This document shows positions 23,326 through 33,095 of a stretch of 64,000 nt of DNA, piece after piece. The translations under genes and the position numbers were made by a program. The notes under the pieces are model-generated. The model was not told the DNA's origin. It ran no database searches and saw nothing but the letters and a program-made list of their open reading frames with translations. Numbering within the stretch: the first letter of the stretch is position 1; each line of letters begins with the position of its first letter. The stretch spans positions 95,519,506-95,583,505 of the forward strand of contig CM058235.1 in NCBI GenBank assembly GCA_030180135.1, in the 5' to 3' direction. This stretch comes from Orychophragmus violaceus. Its lineage: Eukaryota; Streptophyta; Magnoliopsida; Brassicales; Brassicaceae.

Positions 23326-25958
23326 GATAGTCCTTCCCGTCAGTTCGTTTCTATCCCGTTAGTCAGTATGCCCGAGATAGTCCTTCACGTCAGTTCGTTT
23401 CCATCCCGTCAGTCATTCTGGCCGCGAGAATGCTAGTCCTTTGTTGTTTTGGCCGAGGGATTCCACACCTTACGTCATTTAGGGTGGTTTTTGGCCTTAG
23501 GATCCTTCCCGGCGGTTCATCCGGTCATGATAATCCATCCTCTCAGTCACTATGGCCGAGATAGTCCTTCTTGTCATTTCGTTTCCATCCCATCAGTCAT
23601 TCTGTCCGCGAGAATGCTAGTTTTTTTTTGTTTTGGCCGAGGGATTCCACACCTTAAGTCATTTAGGGTGGTTTTTGGCCTTAGAATCCTTCCCGGCGGT
23701 GCATCTGGTCAGGATAATCCATCACGTCAGTCAGTATGGCCGAGATAGTCCTTCCCGTCATTTCGTTTCCATCCCATCAGTCATTCTGTCCGCGAGAATG
23801 CTAGTCTTTTTTTATTTTGGCCGAGGGATTCCACACCTTACGTCATTAGGGTAGTTTTTGCTCTTCGGATCCTTCCCGTCGGTTCATCCGGTCAGGATAA
23901 TCCATCCCGTCAGTCAGTATGGCCGAGATAGTCCTTCCCGTCATTGCGTTTCCATCCCGTCAGTCATTCTGTCCGCGAGTATGCTAGTCCTTTGTTGTTT
24001 TGGCCGAGGGATTCCACACCTTACGTCATTTAGGGTGGTTTTTTGGCCTTAGGATCCTTCCCGGCGGTTCATCCGTTCATGATAATCCAGCCCGTCAGTC
24101 AGTATGGCCGAGATATTCCTTCCCGTCAGTCCATTAGGGGGTTTTTGGCCTTAGGATCCTTCTCCTGGTGGATAGGATCAGTTTATCATATCTCGTCATT
24201 GTTTTCTCCACCAATTTCTTCACCAGACCTCTTTGTTATCCATTTGAGAGGTTTGGGTCTTGATATTTTCAAAAAAACTCGAGTCAATTTTTTCGGGTCA
24301 TGGAACCTTGGTTCTCGATAGGCTATAACCTTCCCACGGTGTATAGACGGGTTTTTCGGGTCATTTGTTTTCCACCAATTTCTTCACCAGACCTCTTTTA
24401 TATCCCATTTTAAGGGTTTTGGTCGTGATAGTTTCAAAAAATCTCGATCCAATTCTTCCTGGGTCATGGAAACTTGCATTTTGGCCTTAGAATCCTTCCC
24501 GGCGATGCATCTGGTCATGATAATCCATCACGTCAGTTAGTATGGCCAAGATAGTCCTTCCCGTCATTTCGTTTCCATCCCGTCAATCATTCTGTCCGCG
24601 AGAATACTAGTCTTTTTTGTTTTGGCCGAGGGATTCCACACCTTACGTCATTTTGGGTGGTTTTTGGACTTAGGATCCTTCCCGGCGGTGCATCCGGTCA
24701 GGATAATCCATCCCGTCAGTCATTATGGCCGAGACAGTTTTTCCCGTCAATTCGTTTCCATCCAGTTAGTGGTTCTGGCTGCGAGAACGCTAGTCCTTGG
24801 TAGTTTTGCCCCAGGGATTCCACACCTTACGTCCATTAGGGTGGTTTTTGGTCTTAGGATCCTTCCCGTCGGTGCATCCGGTCAGGATAATCCATCTCGT
24901 CAGCCAGTATGGCCGAGATAGTCCTTCCGGTCAGTTCGTTTCCATCCCGTCAGTCATTCTGGCCGCGAGCATGCTAGTCCTTTGTTGTTTTGGCTGAGGG
25001 ATTCCACACCTTACGTCATTTAGGGTGGTTTTTGGCCTAAGGATCCTTCCCGGCGGTTCATCCGGTCATGATAATCCATCCTCTCAGTCAGTATGGCCGA
25101 GATATTCCTTCCTGTCAGTCCATTAGGGGGGTTTTGGCCTTAGGATCCTTTCCCCGGTGGATAGGATCAGTTTATCCTATCCCGTCATTGCTTTTTCCAC
25201 CAATTTCTGCACCAGACCTCTTTGTTATCCATTTGATAGGTTTGGGTCTGATAGTTTCAAAAAAACTCGAGTCAATTTTTTTCGGGTCATGGAACCTTGG
25301 TTCTCGGTAGGCTATAACCTTCCCACGGTGCATAGACGGGTTTTTCGGGTCATTTGTTTTCCACCAATTTCTTCACCAGACCTCTTTTATATCCCATTTT
25401 AAGGGTTTTGGTCGTGATAGTTTCAAAAAAACTCGATCCAATTCTTCCCGGGTCACGGAAACTTGCATTTTGGCCTTAGAATCCTTCCCGTCATTTCGTT
25501 TCCATCCCGTCAGTGATTCTGTCCGCAAGAATGCTATTCCTTTGTTGTTTTGGCCGAGGGATTCAACACCTTACGTCATTTAGGGTGGTTTTTGGCCTTG
25601 GGATCCTTCTCGGCGGTTCATCCGGTCATGATAATCCATCCCATCAGTCAGTATGGCCGAGATATTCCTTCCTGTCAGTCCATTAGGGGGTTTTGGCCTT
25701 AGGATCCTTCCCCCGGTGGATAGGATCAGTTTATCCTATCCCGTCATTGTTTTTTCCACCAATTTCTTCATCAGACCTCTTTGTTATCCATTTGAGAGGT
25801 TTGGGTCTTGATAGTTTCAAAAAAACTCGAGTCAATTTTTTCGGGTCATGGAACCTTGGTTCTCGGTAGGCTATAACCTTCCCACGGTGTATAGACGGGT
25901 TTTTCGGGTCATTTTTTTCCACCAATTTCTTCACCAGACCTCTTTTATATCCCATTTT
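23326..25958 (+). repeat. Complex satellite block 5, plus polarity
   Basis: Plus-polarity modules up to the left edge of the copia insertion. The stretch from about 24800 follows the same module order as 11548-12708, so it is the left half of a segmental copy whose right half resumes at 33091. Confidence 0.9.
25954..25958 (+). repeat. Target site duplication, left (copia)
   Basis: atttt, repeated exactly at 33091-33095 on the other side. Removing the element and one copy restores the satellite reading cccattttatgggttttgg. Confidence 0.9.
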
Positions 25959-26595
25959 TGTTGGAATTATGTCCAGTAATCTCTGTACTGTCTCTAGAAA
26001 GTAAGAGTATGTCAATGATCAGACATAAGTCATATAATACTGGGGGTCATGATGGCTTGCTAGAGTCCGCTCATGATCTATAAGTCTTGGACTTATTGCC
26101 TTTATTATATGATCCCATATGGGTCACACGCCTAAGCTAACAGGAAAATGTGTAGGAACGGTTTAGCAGAAGTACGGTAAAAGTGCTAGGCATTTACTGT
26201 ACTTAGAGAGACTAAAGGGCCTGATTAAATCTAAGGGATTTAATCAGACTGAGAATTGGGCCCAAAAGCCCATAAGAACTGGACAAGGGTTTTAATAAAT
26301 AAAACTTGCCCTAGCTCTTATTTTCTCAACATAGTCTGCGCCTCCCTCTCTCTCCTTCTGCGCCTCCTCCCTCATCGGTCTAGCAGCCAATTTCCTGTGC
26401 GTGCGTGTGTGAGCCTTTGGAGGAGCTATCTCTTGGGGGTTCTGCTGATCTCTGACCCGTACCTCCTCTTTCCGCTGCATAACAAGGTATTAGGTGAGAT
26501 CTTTTATGATTCAGCAAGAGAACCTAGATCCAAGCATGTTTAGTAGGATCAATCTGAATGAATTGAACCAGGATGAACACTAAACAATCATTTCA
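25959..26595 (+). repeat. 5' LTR of copia element
   Basis: 637 bp, tgttgg...tttca. Differences seen from the 3' LTR are g/t near base 5, g/t at the cttggKggttctg site, c/a at gagatMtttt, and a small change near the 3' end (atcatttca against atccttca). A TATA-like ataaataaa lies near 26294. Confidence 0.92.
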
Positions 26596-26596
26596 G

Positions 26597-26610
26597 TGGT
26601 ATCAGAGCCA
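26597..26610 (+). other. Primer binding site, initiator tRNA-Met type
   Basis: tggtatcagagcca one base after the 5' LTR. This is the usual plant Ty1/copia primer site, complementary to initiator tRNA-Met. Confidence 0.9.
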
Positions 26611-28195
26611 TTGGTTCAATTAGGATTTCTTGTTTAGAATCATGTTTAGGTTGTTTAGAAGTGTTTGAATCAATCTATTGATAAGAAAAACACTTAAGAA
26701 ACAAAGAATTAAAACCTAAACAAACTAGAAATCGCATGAACCGATCTATATGAATTGGTGTGCGTCGGAATGATGATCGCCATAGGATCACCATGTCCGG
26801 ATCGTGAGACGCACGGACCGATCGATGGATCGAGTCGCGTGGTCGAGTCGATCGCGAGAGTTGGACCGTACGACCGAGCGGATCGCATGGATCGATCGCT
26901 GCGATCGTCCCGCCATCGTCCCGCTCTCGTCCCGACCGTCCCGTCCCGTCCAGCCAACGTCCCGATCGCGTGAGGCTCTCGGCCGTCCCGATCGTGTGTT
27001 GCTCGCGGCCATCCCGAACGTGATCGTTTCACGTGACCTAATTGGTCGGTTCGGTTTGGCTCGAGCCGATTCGGTTTGGCTTGTGATGGTTCGGTTTAAG
27101 ACAATTAAAAATCTTAATCGTCACGGTTTAATAATTACAGACTTAATAATATTTATTGAGTCTGGTTAAACCGTGATAAGAAATCCAAAGTCGTAAAATT
27201 GGATTTAGTGCCTAAACCAGTGGTTTTCTAATTTGATTTGGTTGGACCAAATAAATTGAGAAAATCCGGTTTAGTAAATAACCGGTTGACAATTGTGGTC
27301 ATCGTAGTAATTAATTTTGGTTAGACCAATTTTAATGAACCAGACCGGTTATGTCATTTAATTGGACAATTGGGTTATGTCTTGGACATAGACCAATTCT
27401 TGGGCCATGGGCCAAGAAGTTAAAACAATTGGGCCAATTATTTGAGTCTTTTCTTCAGATTTAATTTAAAATTTTATTTAATAATTAAAATTTAATTTTA
27501 AATTAATCAGTTTCCAAAATCTGAAATTAGAAAGTTTCTTAGAATAGAAGTTTCTAGATTTGCATGTTTTGGATATTTAGGAAATTTCTATAGTTAGAAA
27601 GTTTCCAATTTTAGGAAGTTTCCAATTTTAGAAAGTTTCCAAAATTAGTAGGTTTCTAAAAATGGAAAGTTTCCAAAAATAGTAATCTTCTATTTTGGGA
27701 TGAAATTTTAAGAAAACCTACAAACCTCGAATAATATCAAGCGTTGGATGTCTTGTCCAGTCTATGTCAACTGTTGAAGCCCATTCAATTGTACACATGG
27801 CCTTACAGTGTGAGGGTGTCTATCTTTTGCGTGGGTAAGACAGTTTGTGATTCATTAATGTCATTGGGAGTCCCAGACATTAGTGATTACATGACTGTAT
27901 AGTCTGGTTTTCTTGACTAGGCCATCGGGAGTCCCGGGCCTTGAGACATCAGAGTGGATTGGGCCTCGGGCCCAGATTCACAACCAAGAGTTATATCACG
28001 GATATAATTAGCCGAGATAGGGCTTACCGATATAAGCTAAGGTTGGGTGACGGCCAGTGGCCCACTTTGATCTTAGTTATATGTGGATCTTGGAATCATT
28101 ATATTCTATTGAGGGTAACTGATGTTATTAAATATAATGCGAGATTAATCATATTGAACATATTAACTAAAATTCTTTTATCTTAAATTTCAGTT
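26611..28195 (+). other. Long untranslated leader of copia element
   Basis: No supported gene in 1.6 kb. The block 26800-27010 is unusually GC rich and full of cgatcg and cccgtc motifs. It is followed by ggttcggttt repeats (27040-27090) and an AT-rich stretch with a minisatellite (27510-27690). Open frames in the GC-rich block lie on both strands with arginine/serine-rich low-complexity products and are not credible proteins. Confidence 0.6.
27510..27690 (+). repeat. Short imperfect minisatellite in copia leader
   Basis: Roughly 18-20-bp direct repeats built on agaaagtttccaa/aggaagtttccaa, six or more degenerate copies between A/T-rich spacers. Confidence 0.6.
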
Positions 28196-29086
28196 ATGAC
28201 TAGCACAAACAATCAAAACACTTTCTCGATCCGGTCTATCCTTGAGATGGACAAGCTGAACGGATCAAATTTCTTGACTTGGTCGCGGAACCTGAGGCTA
28301 GTCCTCAGGCAGGAGAGAAAGGACTATGTTCTTGAGAGAGCTCTCCCCGTGAGGATCGGGTCCAATGCCTCCCATGCAGTATATGATGCTTGGAATAAGC
28401 ATTATAATGATGCAGTAGATGTGCGTGGTCTGATATTGGCTACCATGGACTCAGACTTGCGGAAGCAATATGAGAACATGGAGTCGCCAATAGAGATGAT
28501 CAGCAGCCTGAAATTGAAATTTCAGGAGCAGGTAAGAGTGGAGAGATACCAGTTGGTTAAGTCTCTCACTAGCTGCAAGCTACCAAATGATCATCCAGTG
28601 AGTCCTCATGTCAGTAAAATGATGGGTTACATTGATAACCTGAGGAAACTGGATTATCCAGTTAGCCAAGAATTGGCAACTGAGATCATTCTGCAGTCAC
28701 TGCCGTCAATCTATGATAAGTTCAGAAGGAACTATATCAAGAAAGGCTTAACGAAGACGCTGACTGAACTGCATGATATGCTCAAGACAGTTGAGCCAAA
28801 CGTGAAGAGTACCCAGTATAATCTCATAATAGAGAAGGGTAGGTTTATTAAACCTAGTACTGACAAGGGTGAAGACAAAGTTGTCCAGATTTTGAATCAT
28901 GGCAAGCGTGTGTCTTCTGAGCCCAAGTCAGATACCTCTTACGTTGGTAAGTGCTGCTACTGTAAAGAGACAGGGCATTGGAAGAGAGATTGCATTAAAT
29001 TCATGGAAGATGATGAGGAGTTGAAGTTGTTGTATGAGACTACTTCCTCAGGTATTCATGTTATTACTTCAAGTTCTACCTTATAG
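28196..29086 (+). CDS. gag: Copia gag polyprotein with CCHC zinc knuckle
   Basis: A 296-residue frame from ATG at 28196. Residues ~15-60 contain the copia gag signature MDKLNGSNFLTWSRNLRLVL. Residues ~65-215 form the helical UBN2-type capsid region, including VRGLILATMDSDL and ILQSLPSIYDKF. At about residues 252-265 there is a zinc knuckle of the form C-x2-C-x4-H-x4-C (CCYCKETGHWKRDC). Gag would package element RNA into virus-like particles in the cytoplasm. The frame closes with a TAG at 29084-29086, and the very next codons read as protease in the same frame. The stop is therefore either a nonsense mutation in a single gag-pol frame or a separating stop. The N-terminal length and knuckle are normal for the family. 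This is the only largely intact coding sequence in the window. Confidence 0.85.
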   Translation: MTSTNNQNTFSIRSILEMDKLNGSNFLTWSRNLRLVLRQERKDYVLERALPVRIGSNASHAVYDAWNKHYNDAVDVRGLILATMDSDLRKQYENMESPIEMISSLKLKFQEQVRVERYQLVKSLTSCKLPNDHPVSPHVSKMMGYIDNLRKLDYPVSQELATEIILQSLPSIYDKFRRNYIKKGLTKTLTELHDMLKTVEPNVKSTQYNLIIEKGRFIKPSTDKGEDKVVQILNHGKRVSSEPKSDTSYVGKCCYCKETGHWKRDCIKFMEDDEELKLLYETTSSGIHVITSSSTL

Positions 29087-29216
29087 GTATTGGATACTGG
29101 TTGTGGCACTGATATTTGTGATAATATGCAGAGCCTAAGCAACAGTAGAATGTTGAAGGAAGGACAAGTGGATCTACATGTCTGGAAGGAGCTATGGACG
29201 CTGCCTCAGCCGTAGG
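29087..29216 (+). pseudogene. Copia aspartic protease remnant
   Basis: Directly in frame after the gag stop, it reads VLDTGCGTDICDNMQ and then NSRMLKEGQVDLHVW. This contains the D-T-G catalytic triad core and following conserved residues of the copia protease. After HVW a deletion or frame change leads to a stop at 29214. Downstream, in another frame near 29250-29273, LSNCYNVP is still recognisable. Confidence 0.75.
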
Positions 29217-29583
29217 GTTTTCACTTGTAGATGCCTTCGAGGCTTGGTTTTGTATTAAGTAATTGCTACAATGTACCTGCTTGAAGCAGAGTTGTTTTTC
29301 ATTTTCTTGTAAGAATTTGAATGTTTTTCATTTTGATAAAAGACAAGTTTTTGTCCTTTTGATCTTAATGAAATATTAATTGTAGCACCCTATTCAAGGA
29401 ATGGGTTTTATATCTTAAACCAAAGAGTGCCTAAATGTAACATAAATACCGAATTGGTTTAAATCTGATGAATTAAACCTGATTTTTCTTGGCATAAAAG
29501 TCTTGGTCACATAGAGTAAGTCGGATTCAGAAATCCCATAGTTATGGACTGTTGGGCTCATTTGATACGATATCTTATGAGAC
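29217..29583 (+). other. Decayed copia pol, protease-integrase interval
   Basis: AT-rich with stops in all frames. Apart from a short protease tail (29250-29273) I see no readable domain. Much of the usual integrase zinc-finger region appears missing or unrecognisable. Confidence 0.5.
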
Positions 29584-29823
29584 TTGAATTCTGCTTACTG
29601 GACCAAAAGGCAAAGGGCCTATCTTAGTCGAGCTAGAGAAAGGCCCAAAGGCTTATTGGACCTTGAACATACTCATGTATGTGGCCCAATGAGCAGTAAT
29701 GCCAGAGAAAATTTCCTGTACTTCATTGTCTCCACTGATTATTTCAGTGAGTATGACTGTGTTCATTTGATGAGACACGAGTCAGAATTCTTTGAAATGG
29801 TCGAAAGAATTCCAGAATGAGGT
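29584..29823 (+). pseudogene. Copia integrase core remnant
   Basis: A 78-residue open stretch. The segment from about residue 20 reads RPKGLLDLEHTHVCGPMSS, then YFIVSTDYFSEYDCVHLMRH and SEFFEMVERIPE, matching the start of the copia rve integrase core. The first catalytic aspartate, expected in an H-T-D context, is His here (residue 31), so this fragment is inactive even apart from truncation. A stop at about 29818-29820 interrupts it before the second catalytic residue. Confidence 0.75.
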
Positions 29824-30690
29824 ATAGAATCTGAGTGACTGAAGTATTGAGACTCTGGATTAGATCACGAGTGAGAATACTTAAGTCATTGATGGTGTGA
29901 TCATCTGATTGAGTGTGAAGTCGTTTCACAGCTCATTTCTCCTAAAAACCTGGAGGTGTTTCTGTGAGAAAGAATCAGATCTTATCAGAAATGATTAAAG
30001 ATGAGTCACACGAATCTTCCATGATATTTTTTAAGAATAACGCTCTAGAAATATCTAAGTTTACGCTGAAATAGTTCTACCAATATCAGTTGAAAGACAC
30101 CACTTAAATGTGGATTGGAAATGATCCAAATTCGTCTTTACTGAGTATTTGTAGTTGTGCTACTTTGCTGGTTATCCTAGGGAAACCAAGGCTTGTTACT
30201 TTTTACGTCCATTCCGAAAACGAAGTTAGGTTGTTCGGAATTCTGTTTTCTAAAAGGAAAGTTGCTTTCCAAGAAGAACAGTGGGAGTAAAAGTATAACT
30301 CGAAGAAATTCGAGAAATGCAGGAGGCTGCTCAACCTGTTGAGGGAGAGCAGCGGATGGATTTACAGATTTCTGTAGAATCTACACCTGTAGAGCCTGAA
30401 TTTCGCAGATTTGAATCCGTCACTAATCCGAGAGTGATTTCTCGTGATTAATTACCATGATCTGATGATCATTGAAAGTGACGAACCTGCGAAATTCGCA
30501 GAAGCGAAAGTGAGCCCTGACTCCGAAAAATTACACTGTGTGTAAGTTAGCTTCATCGATCCTTTCATGGATAGAAGCAAACATATCGGAGTTGGAATCT
30601 TCGTTCTGTTGAAGTAGTCAAGGTTTTGACTTGAACAGGAACGAAGTGGAACTGTGCGTTTGCTAATAGATAAGTGGGAGCGATATTGCA
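29824..30690 (+). other. Decayed copia pol, integrase to reverse transcriptase
   Basis: Stops in every frame. Position implies the rest of integrase and the N-terminal reverse transcriptase. Fragments such as the glutamate/proline-rich interdomain near 30310-30400 (agagcagcggatgg region) are suggestive only. No promoter or RNA gene seen. Confidence 0.45.
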
Positions 30691-31160
30691 TTTCTCATAG
30701 TGTATGTCGATGACACACTGATTCTCGGAAATAACGTTCCAAAGCTGCAGTCGGTAAAGGACTGGCTTGGGAGTTGTTTTTAATGATTGACATGGGTAAA
30801 GCCACGTATATTCTTGGACTTTGGATCTAAAGATAGAGATCCAAAAGAGCTGGTAGGACAATGTCAGGATTCTTAAATTGACAAAGTCCTACACGTTTTC
30901 AGCAATCCAAGAAGGGTTTTATGCCAATGTCACATGGCATTACGTTAAGCAAGAAACAGTGTCCCACGATAACTGCTGAGCTTGAATGCATGGATGAGAT
31001 TCCATATGCGTCGGCAATTGGATCTATCATGTATGCCATGACACGTACTTGTTTTGATGTTGCTTTAATGTTAAGCAAGACAAGTAAAGACCAGTCAAAT
31101 CCAGCAAAGAATCACTGGATAGACGTAATGAATATTCTCAAGTATTTGGAAAATACTTAG
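30691..31160 (+). pseudogene. Copia reverse transcriptase remnant (YVDD box and C-terminal part)
   Basis: The catalytic box YVDD is encoded at 30703-30714, followed by TLILGNNVPKLQSVKDWL. Frame changes and a stop follow, and MIDMGKATYILGL is still readable near 30785. From about 30905 the text KKGFMPMSHGITLSKKQC continues, then IPYASAIGSIMYAMTRT and NHWIDVMNILKYLENT to a stop at 31158. This is the standard copia RT C-terminus leading to RNase H. Several frameshifts and stops make it non-functional. Confidence 0.8.
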
Positions 31161-31298
31161 GATAAGTTCTTGATTTACGGAGAAAGTGAGGTGCTACGAG
31201 TCGGTAGAGTCTGAAAGGCAAGTTTCCAAAGGACAAAGATGATTCCCGGTCACAGTCCGGTTATATCTTGTGTCTATCTGGCGGTGCAAGGCATTTTT

Positions 31299-31568
31299 GC
31301 TGACTCCATGACTTAAGCTGAACATTTCGCAGCTTTGGAAGCGGCGAAAGAGGTTGTTTGGAAAGAAGAGTTCATCACTGAACTTGATGTGATTCCCAGC
31401 ATAGATGAGACTAGCTGCACATCAGAGGTCCAAACACCTTGAGGGTAGGTATAACCTATTCCGTGAGATAAATGACAGAGATGTTAAGTAGATCAGCAAG
31501 TTTCAACGAATGAGAACGTTGCTAATCTATTAACGAAGCCACTCCTTAGGCCTAAGCACGAGTCGTGG
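31299..31568 (+). pseudogene. Copia RNase H remnant
   Basis: Reads ADSMT, an in-frame stop, then AEHFAALEAAKEVVWKEEF (31299 onward). After a frame change NVANLLTKPLLRPKHESW is encoded at 31515-31568, the familiar C-terminal end of copia pol. It contains stops and indels and cannot give a working enzyme. Confidence 0.75.
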
Positions 31569-32440
31569 ACTGTTGCTGTAGGATAAGTGAAATTAAGATG
31601 TAGTCTTAATTTCAGTGGGAGTTAGTAAAGGGCTTTATTTAGTTATTGATATGTTCTTGTAAAACATTTTAAGATGTTTAATAAAATTATTTTATGATTA
31701 TTTTAACTGTGATGAAATAATCGTTCCAAAGTGATATAAACCATTTTATAGGTCATCGAAGTAAGTGACTTGATCTTGAGTCATCAAAGTCATTTAGCTT
31801 GATCATGAGACCCTATATTTGATAGATGGCTTATATCATCCAGTCCCTAGTCGAAGGTTGTTAAAATTGGAACACCAACAACCGCGTGAGACTAGATTGG
31901 TATGTGACTTATGACCAAGTTTCATGGTGTCATAGATGCACGGCATCAAAGTCAGTACATAGGTGTATGTTGGGGTACATACGACCGGACAAGACCCGCT
32001 TATAAGAACTCTTCAGGATATTTATATCTGTGTCATAAGAGATTCTTACTACGACTATAGAGTATAGTCCTTAGACCTGAGTTCGCATGCATGTGACTGC
32101 ACATGAACTGATGCACTTTGATCATTGTCTAACGCTGTCGTTAAGCGATAGTTATAAGGACCTTGTTTGGGTGTATTATGAAATGAGTAGTTTACAGTGA
32201 TGGAACAAGACGGGATTTGTCCCTCCAATATAAATGGAGTGAATATCTCTAGGCCAATCGGAGATTTGAATACTGGAAAATGCATGGCCATGCTCAAACG
32301 GACTGTCCCGAGTCGTTTGGATTGTCAGTATCAAATCAGAGTCCGATGAACATGATTAGGCTTTATAAGGATGACACTCATCTTGCCTTATGACTAATCG
32401 AGATATTGAGACAAAAGGATTATGAATACAGAGATTCCAG
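31569..32440 (+). other. 3' untranslated region of copia element
   Basis: Noncoding between the pol terminus and the polypurine tract. No open frame with recognisable similarity and no repeats of note. Confidence 0.6.
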
Positions 32441-32442
32441 TA

Positions 32443-32454
32443 CAAGTGGGAGAT
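32443..32454 (+). other. Polypurine tract of copia element
   Basis: caagtgggagat immediately before the 3' LTR start at 32455, as expected for plus-strand priming. Confidence 0.8.
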
Positions 32455-33090
32455 TGTTTGAATTATGTCCAGTAATCTCTGTACTGTCTCTAGAAAGTAA
32501 GAGTATGTCAATGATCAGACATAAGTCATATAATACTGGGGGTCATGATGGCTTGCTAGAGTCCGCTCATGATCTATAAGTCTTGGACTTATTGCCTTTA
32601 TTATATGATCCCATATGGGTCACACGCCTAAGCTAACAGGAAAATGTGTAGGAACGGTTTAGCAGAAGTACGGTAAAAGTGCTAGGCATTTACTGTACTT
32701 AGAGAGACTAAAGGGCCTGATTAAATCTAAGGGATTTAATCAGACTGAGAATTGGGCCCAAAAGCCCATAAGAACTGGACAAGGGTTTTAATAAATAAAA
32801 CTTGCCCTAGCTCTTATTTTCTCAACATAGTCTGCGCCTCCCTCTCTCTCCTTCTGCGCCTCCTCCCTCATCGGTCTAGCAGCCAATTTCCTGTGCGTGC
32901 GTGTGTGAGCCTTTGGAGGAGCTATCTCTTGGTGGTTCTGCTGATCTCTGACCCGTACCTCCTCTTTCCGCTGCATAACAAGGTATTAGGTGAGATATTT
33001 TATGATTCAGCAAGAGAACCTAGATCCAAGCATGTTTAGTAGGATCAATCTGAATGAATTGAACCAGGATGAACACTAAACAATCCTTCA
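32455..33090 (+). repeat. 3' LTR of copia element
   Basis: 636 bp, tgtttg...cttca, nearly identical to 25959-26595. It ends in ca directly before the second copy of the target duplication. Confidence 0.92.
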
Positions 33091-33095
33091 ATTTT
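33091..33095 (+). repeat. Target site duplication, right (copia)
   Basis: atttt, the second copy of the 5-bp duplication at 25954-25958. Confidence 0.9.

Larger units (their letters stand above)
25959..33090 (+). mobile_element. Ty1/copia LTR retrotransposon, full-length but with decayed pol
   Basis: 7,132 bp with LTRs 25959-26595 and 32455-33090, a tRNA-Met type primer site, an intact-looking gag, remnants of protease, integrase, reverse transcriptase and RNase H in the copia order (integrase before RT), a polypurine tract and a perfect 5-bp target duplication. The two LTRs differ at only about four or five positions by eye, so insertion is recent. The pol region carries stops, frameshifts and deletions throughout, so the copy was probably already defective and was mobilised by enzymes from an autonomous relative. 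The lineage within Ty1/copia is not assigned. Confidence 0.93.

Noticed and set aside
26709..27169. Arginine/serine-rich open frames on both strands in the copia leader
   Set aside because: They come from a GC-rich low-complexity block; overlapping frames on both strands with no recognisable motif indicate composition effects.
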